From contig JBKHAI010000010.1 in the NCBI GenBank assembly GCA_046542915.1, forward strand, positions 1-21,315: a DNA stretch of 21,315 nucleotides. Reading direction: 5' to 3'. Below the pieces are notes generated by a model, which saw only the letters and a list, made by a program, of their open reading frames with translations, ran no database searches and was not told the origin of the DNA. Source of the stretch: SKVL01 sp046542915 (GTDB lineage: Bacteria; Patescibacteriota; Minisyncoccia; Phycocordibacterales; CSBR16-193). Below are positions 20,402-21,315 of this stretch, piece after piece. Both the position numbers and the translations under genes were made by a program. Position 1 is the first letter of the stretch. Each line of letters begins with the position of its first letter.

Positions 20402-21315
20402 ATGGAATCTTTAACATCAATCCTATTTCTGGTTATCTCGGGAACTCTGGCTTTGTTCTTTGGTTTCTGGATACTGACTCGTAATCCTAAAAACAGAGTA
20501 AATCTGACGTTCTTCGCGATGGTGTTCTTTTTGGTCTTGTGGCTGGTCAGCCATATCTTTATGCAGTACCCTGCCTTTTCTGATGACCCCGAGACGATAA
20601 AGTTCTGGATAAATATGAATTTTGTCGGTCCGGCGGCATTTTTAAGCTTCTTTGTCTATTTTTCACACATCTTCCCGACTGAAAATTTAAAGGTATCTTG
20701 GAAGAAGGTTTCCATAATGGCCTTGCCTCCGCTTTTGATCATTCCGGCCGCTTTTATGCAAGAGATAAGTACGCATATCGAAGAGATCGCCCGTACCGAA
20801 AGTTGGAGTTGGGGGTGGGGTTTTTATACTTTCCATATATTACTTTTCTCCTTTATGATATGGGCGATCTTGAATTTCTATCGCAACCTTAACCACAAAG
20901 ACAGTTCCTGGAACAGAAGAGCTCTTTCTATCATATTTTTAGGAGTTTTCTCTGCTTCTTTTGCCGGTGCCTTTTTCGGCGCCTTTCTTCCGGTGGTCTT
21001 TAAAATAGACGAAACTTTATTTTTGGGACCTTCTTTAACACTTTTGGTTTTCACGTTAGTTTGCGGTTACGCCATTGTCCGCTACGATCTTATGGATATC
21101 AAGATAATAGCCAAGAAAGCTTTCTTCTATGCCACCATTACCGCTTTAAGTACCTTATTATTGAGCGTCCTTATTCTGGCCAGTAGATTACTGGAGGATA
21201 CTTACCCCGGACTCTCGATCTGGTTAATTCCGGCCCTCTTTTCCATTCCGGCGGTTCTTTTGGGTTTCTACATCTGGAACGCCATAAAAATAGCGGAAAC
21301 CTTAAAACACGAATT
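20402..21315 (+). CDS. Second tandem 7TM histidine kinase, cut by the window end
   Basis: An open frame from ATG 20402 runs to the right edge (304 codons plus 2 nt) without a stop, so it is partial only because the window ends. It starts MESLTSILFLVISGTLALFF and aligns along its whole length with the upstream kinase: RNPKNRVNLTFF, FWINMNFVGPAAFLSFFVYFS, CGYAIVRYDLMDIKIIAKKAFFY, GFYIWNAIKIAETLKHE. It covers the 7TM region plus the two extra TM helices and stops just before the expected H box, so kinase activity cannot be judged here. It follows the first kinase by 31 nt with no evident promoter or terminator, suggesting co-transcription. It arose by tandem duplication. Confidence 0.9.
   Translation, partial: MESLTSILFLVISGTLALFFGFWILTRNPKNRVNLTFFAMVFFLVLWLVSHIFMQYPAFSDDPETIKFWINMNFVGPAAFLSFFVYFSHIFPTENLKVSWKKVSIMALPPLLIIPAAFMQEISTHIEEIARTESWSWGWGFYTFHILLFSFMIWAILNFYRNLNHKDSSWNRRALSIIFLGVFSASFAGAFFGAFLPVVFKIDETLFLGPSLTLLVFTLVCGYAIVRYDLMDIKIIAKKAFFYATITALSTLLLSVLILASRLLEDTYPGLSIWLIPALFSIPAVLLGFYIWNAIKIAETLKHE
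21062..21115 (+). repeat. 54-nt repeat shared by the two kinase genes, copy 2
   Basis: Partner of 19429-19482; the only difference is G in place of A at the Ile/Val codon, giving CGYAIVRYDLMDIKIIAK. Confidence 0.85.

Noticed and set aside
1..21315. UGA recoding (as in Gracilibacteria/SR1)
   Set aside because: Recognised genes contain no in-frame TGA, and the 73-aa gene ends at one, so the code is standard bacterial.
1..21315. CRISPR arrays, insertion sequences, phage or defence genes
   Set aside because: No regularly spaced repeats, transposase or integrase motifs, or defence-gene signatures were seen. All genes except the 73-aa orphan, the 131-aa membrane protein and the secreted protein fall into familiar functional families.
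20402..21315. Second kinase as a pseudogene
   Set aside because: The frame is intact up to the window edge; it lacks a stop only because the sequence ends.

Overview
The window looks like a chromosomal segment of a small-genome bacterium of the Candidate Phyla Radiation (Patescibacteria), most likely the Parcubacteria side. This is inferred from gene content, not from any search. The pointers are: a membrane-anchored Clp-type AAA+ ATPase next to a small membrane protein with WHY and FSPWRRL motifs; a secreted DUF5667-like protein; a RelA/SpoT enzyme that ends after the TGS domain; ParB with a long acidic tail; seven-TM histidine kinases; a genetic code with normal stops (TAA, TAG and one TGA); and almost no Shine-Dalgarno sequences. 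I see no transposase, integrase, phage gene or CRISPR array. It reads as core housekeeping DNA with a few unusual protein architectures.

Layout. 1-440: rpmG (L33) and tRNA-Trp, + strand. 515-3109 (+): Nudix hydrolase, a secreted acidic/Cys-rich protein and an HD hydrolase. 3117-6883 (-): operon miaA, 131-aa membrane protein, Clp-like ATPase. 7061-7282 (-): a 73-aa orphan with a strong ribosome binding site, divergent from parB (7443-9149, +). 9191-12973 (-): topA followed by a short RelA/SpoT with its own promoter. 13068-13532 (+): YbaK-type deacylase, tail-to-tail with dprA (13529-14392, -). 14503-18726 (+): serS, ftsQ-like, capA-like and a tRNA-dihydrouridine synthase. 18784 to the right edge (+): two tandem paralogous histidine kinases, the second cut off by the window end.

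How the genes fit together. Much of the window serves translation: L33, tRNA-Trp, MiaA (which modifies A37 of tRNAs such as this tRNA-Trp), Dus, SerRS, and YbaK, which may edit mischarged tRNA. ParB, TopA and DprA act on chromosome segregation, supercoiling and incoming DNA. The FtsQ-like and CapA-like proteins, the secreted DUF5667-like protein and the membrane Clp system act at the envelope. RelA/SpoT and the two kinases sense stress or the environment.

The clearest pattern outside the coding sequence is in the promoters. Extended -10 boxes (TGn-TATAAT-like) repeatedly lie exactly 6 nt upstream of ATG (Nudix, HD, ftsQ-like and dprA; relA has a -35/-10 pair at the same distance; ybaK 7 nt, miaA 9 nt). 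That predicts leaderless mRNAs. The 73-aa orphan is the exception, with a leader and a textbook AGGAGG. Other items worth attention are the Clp ATPase with degenerate first-domain catalytic motifs and no recognisable ClpP-binding loop, the ParB acidic tail, and a 54-nt stretch with one mismatch shared by the two kinases.
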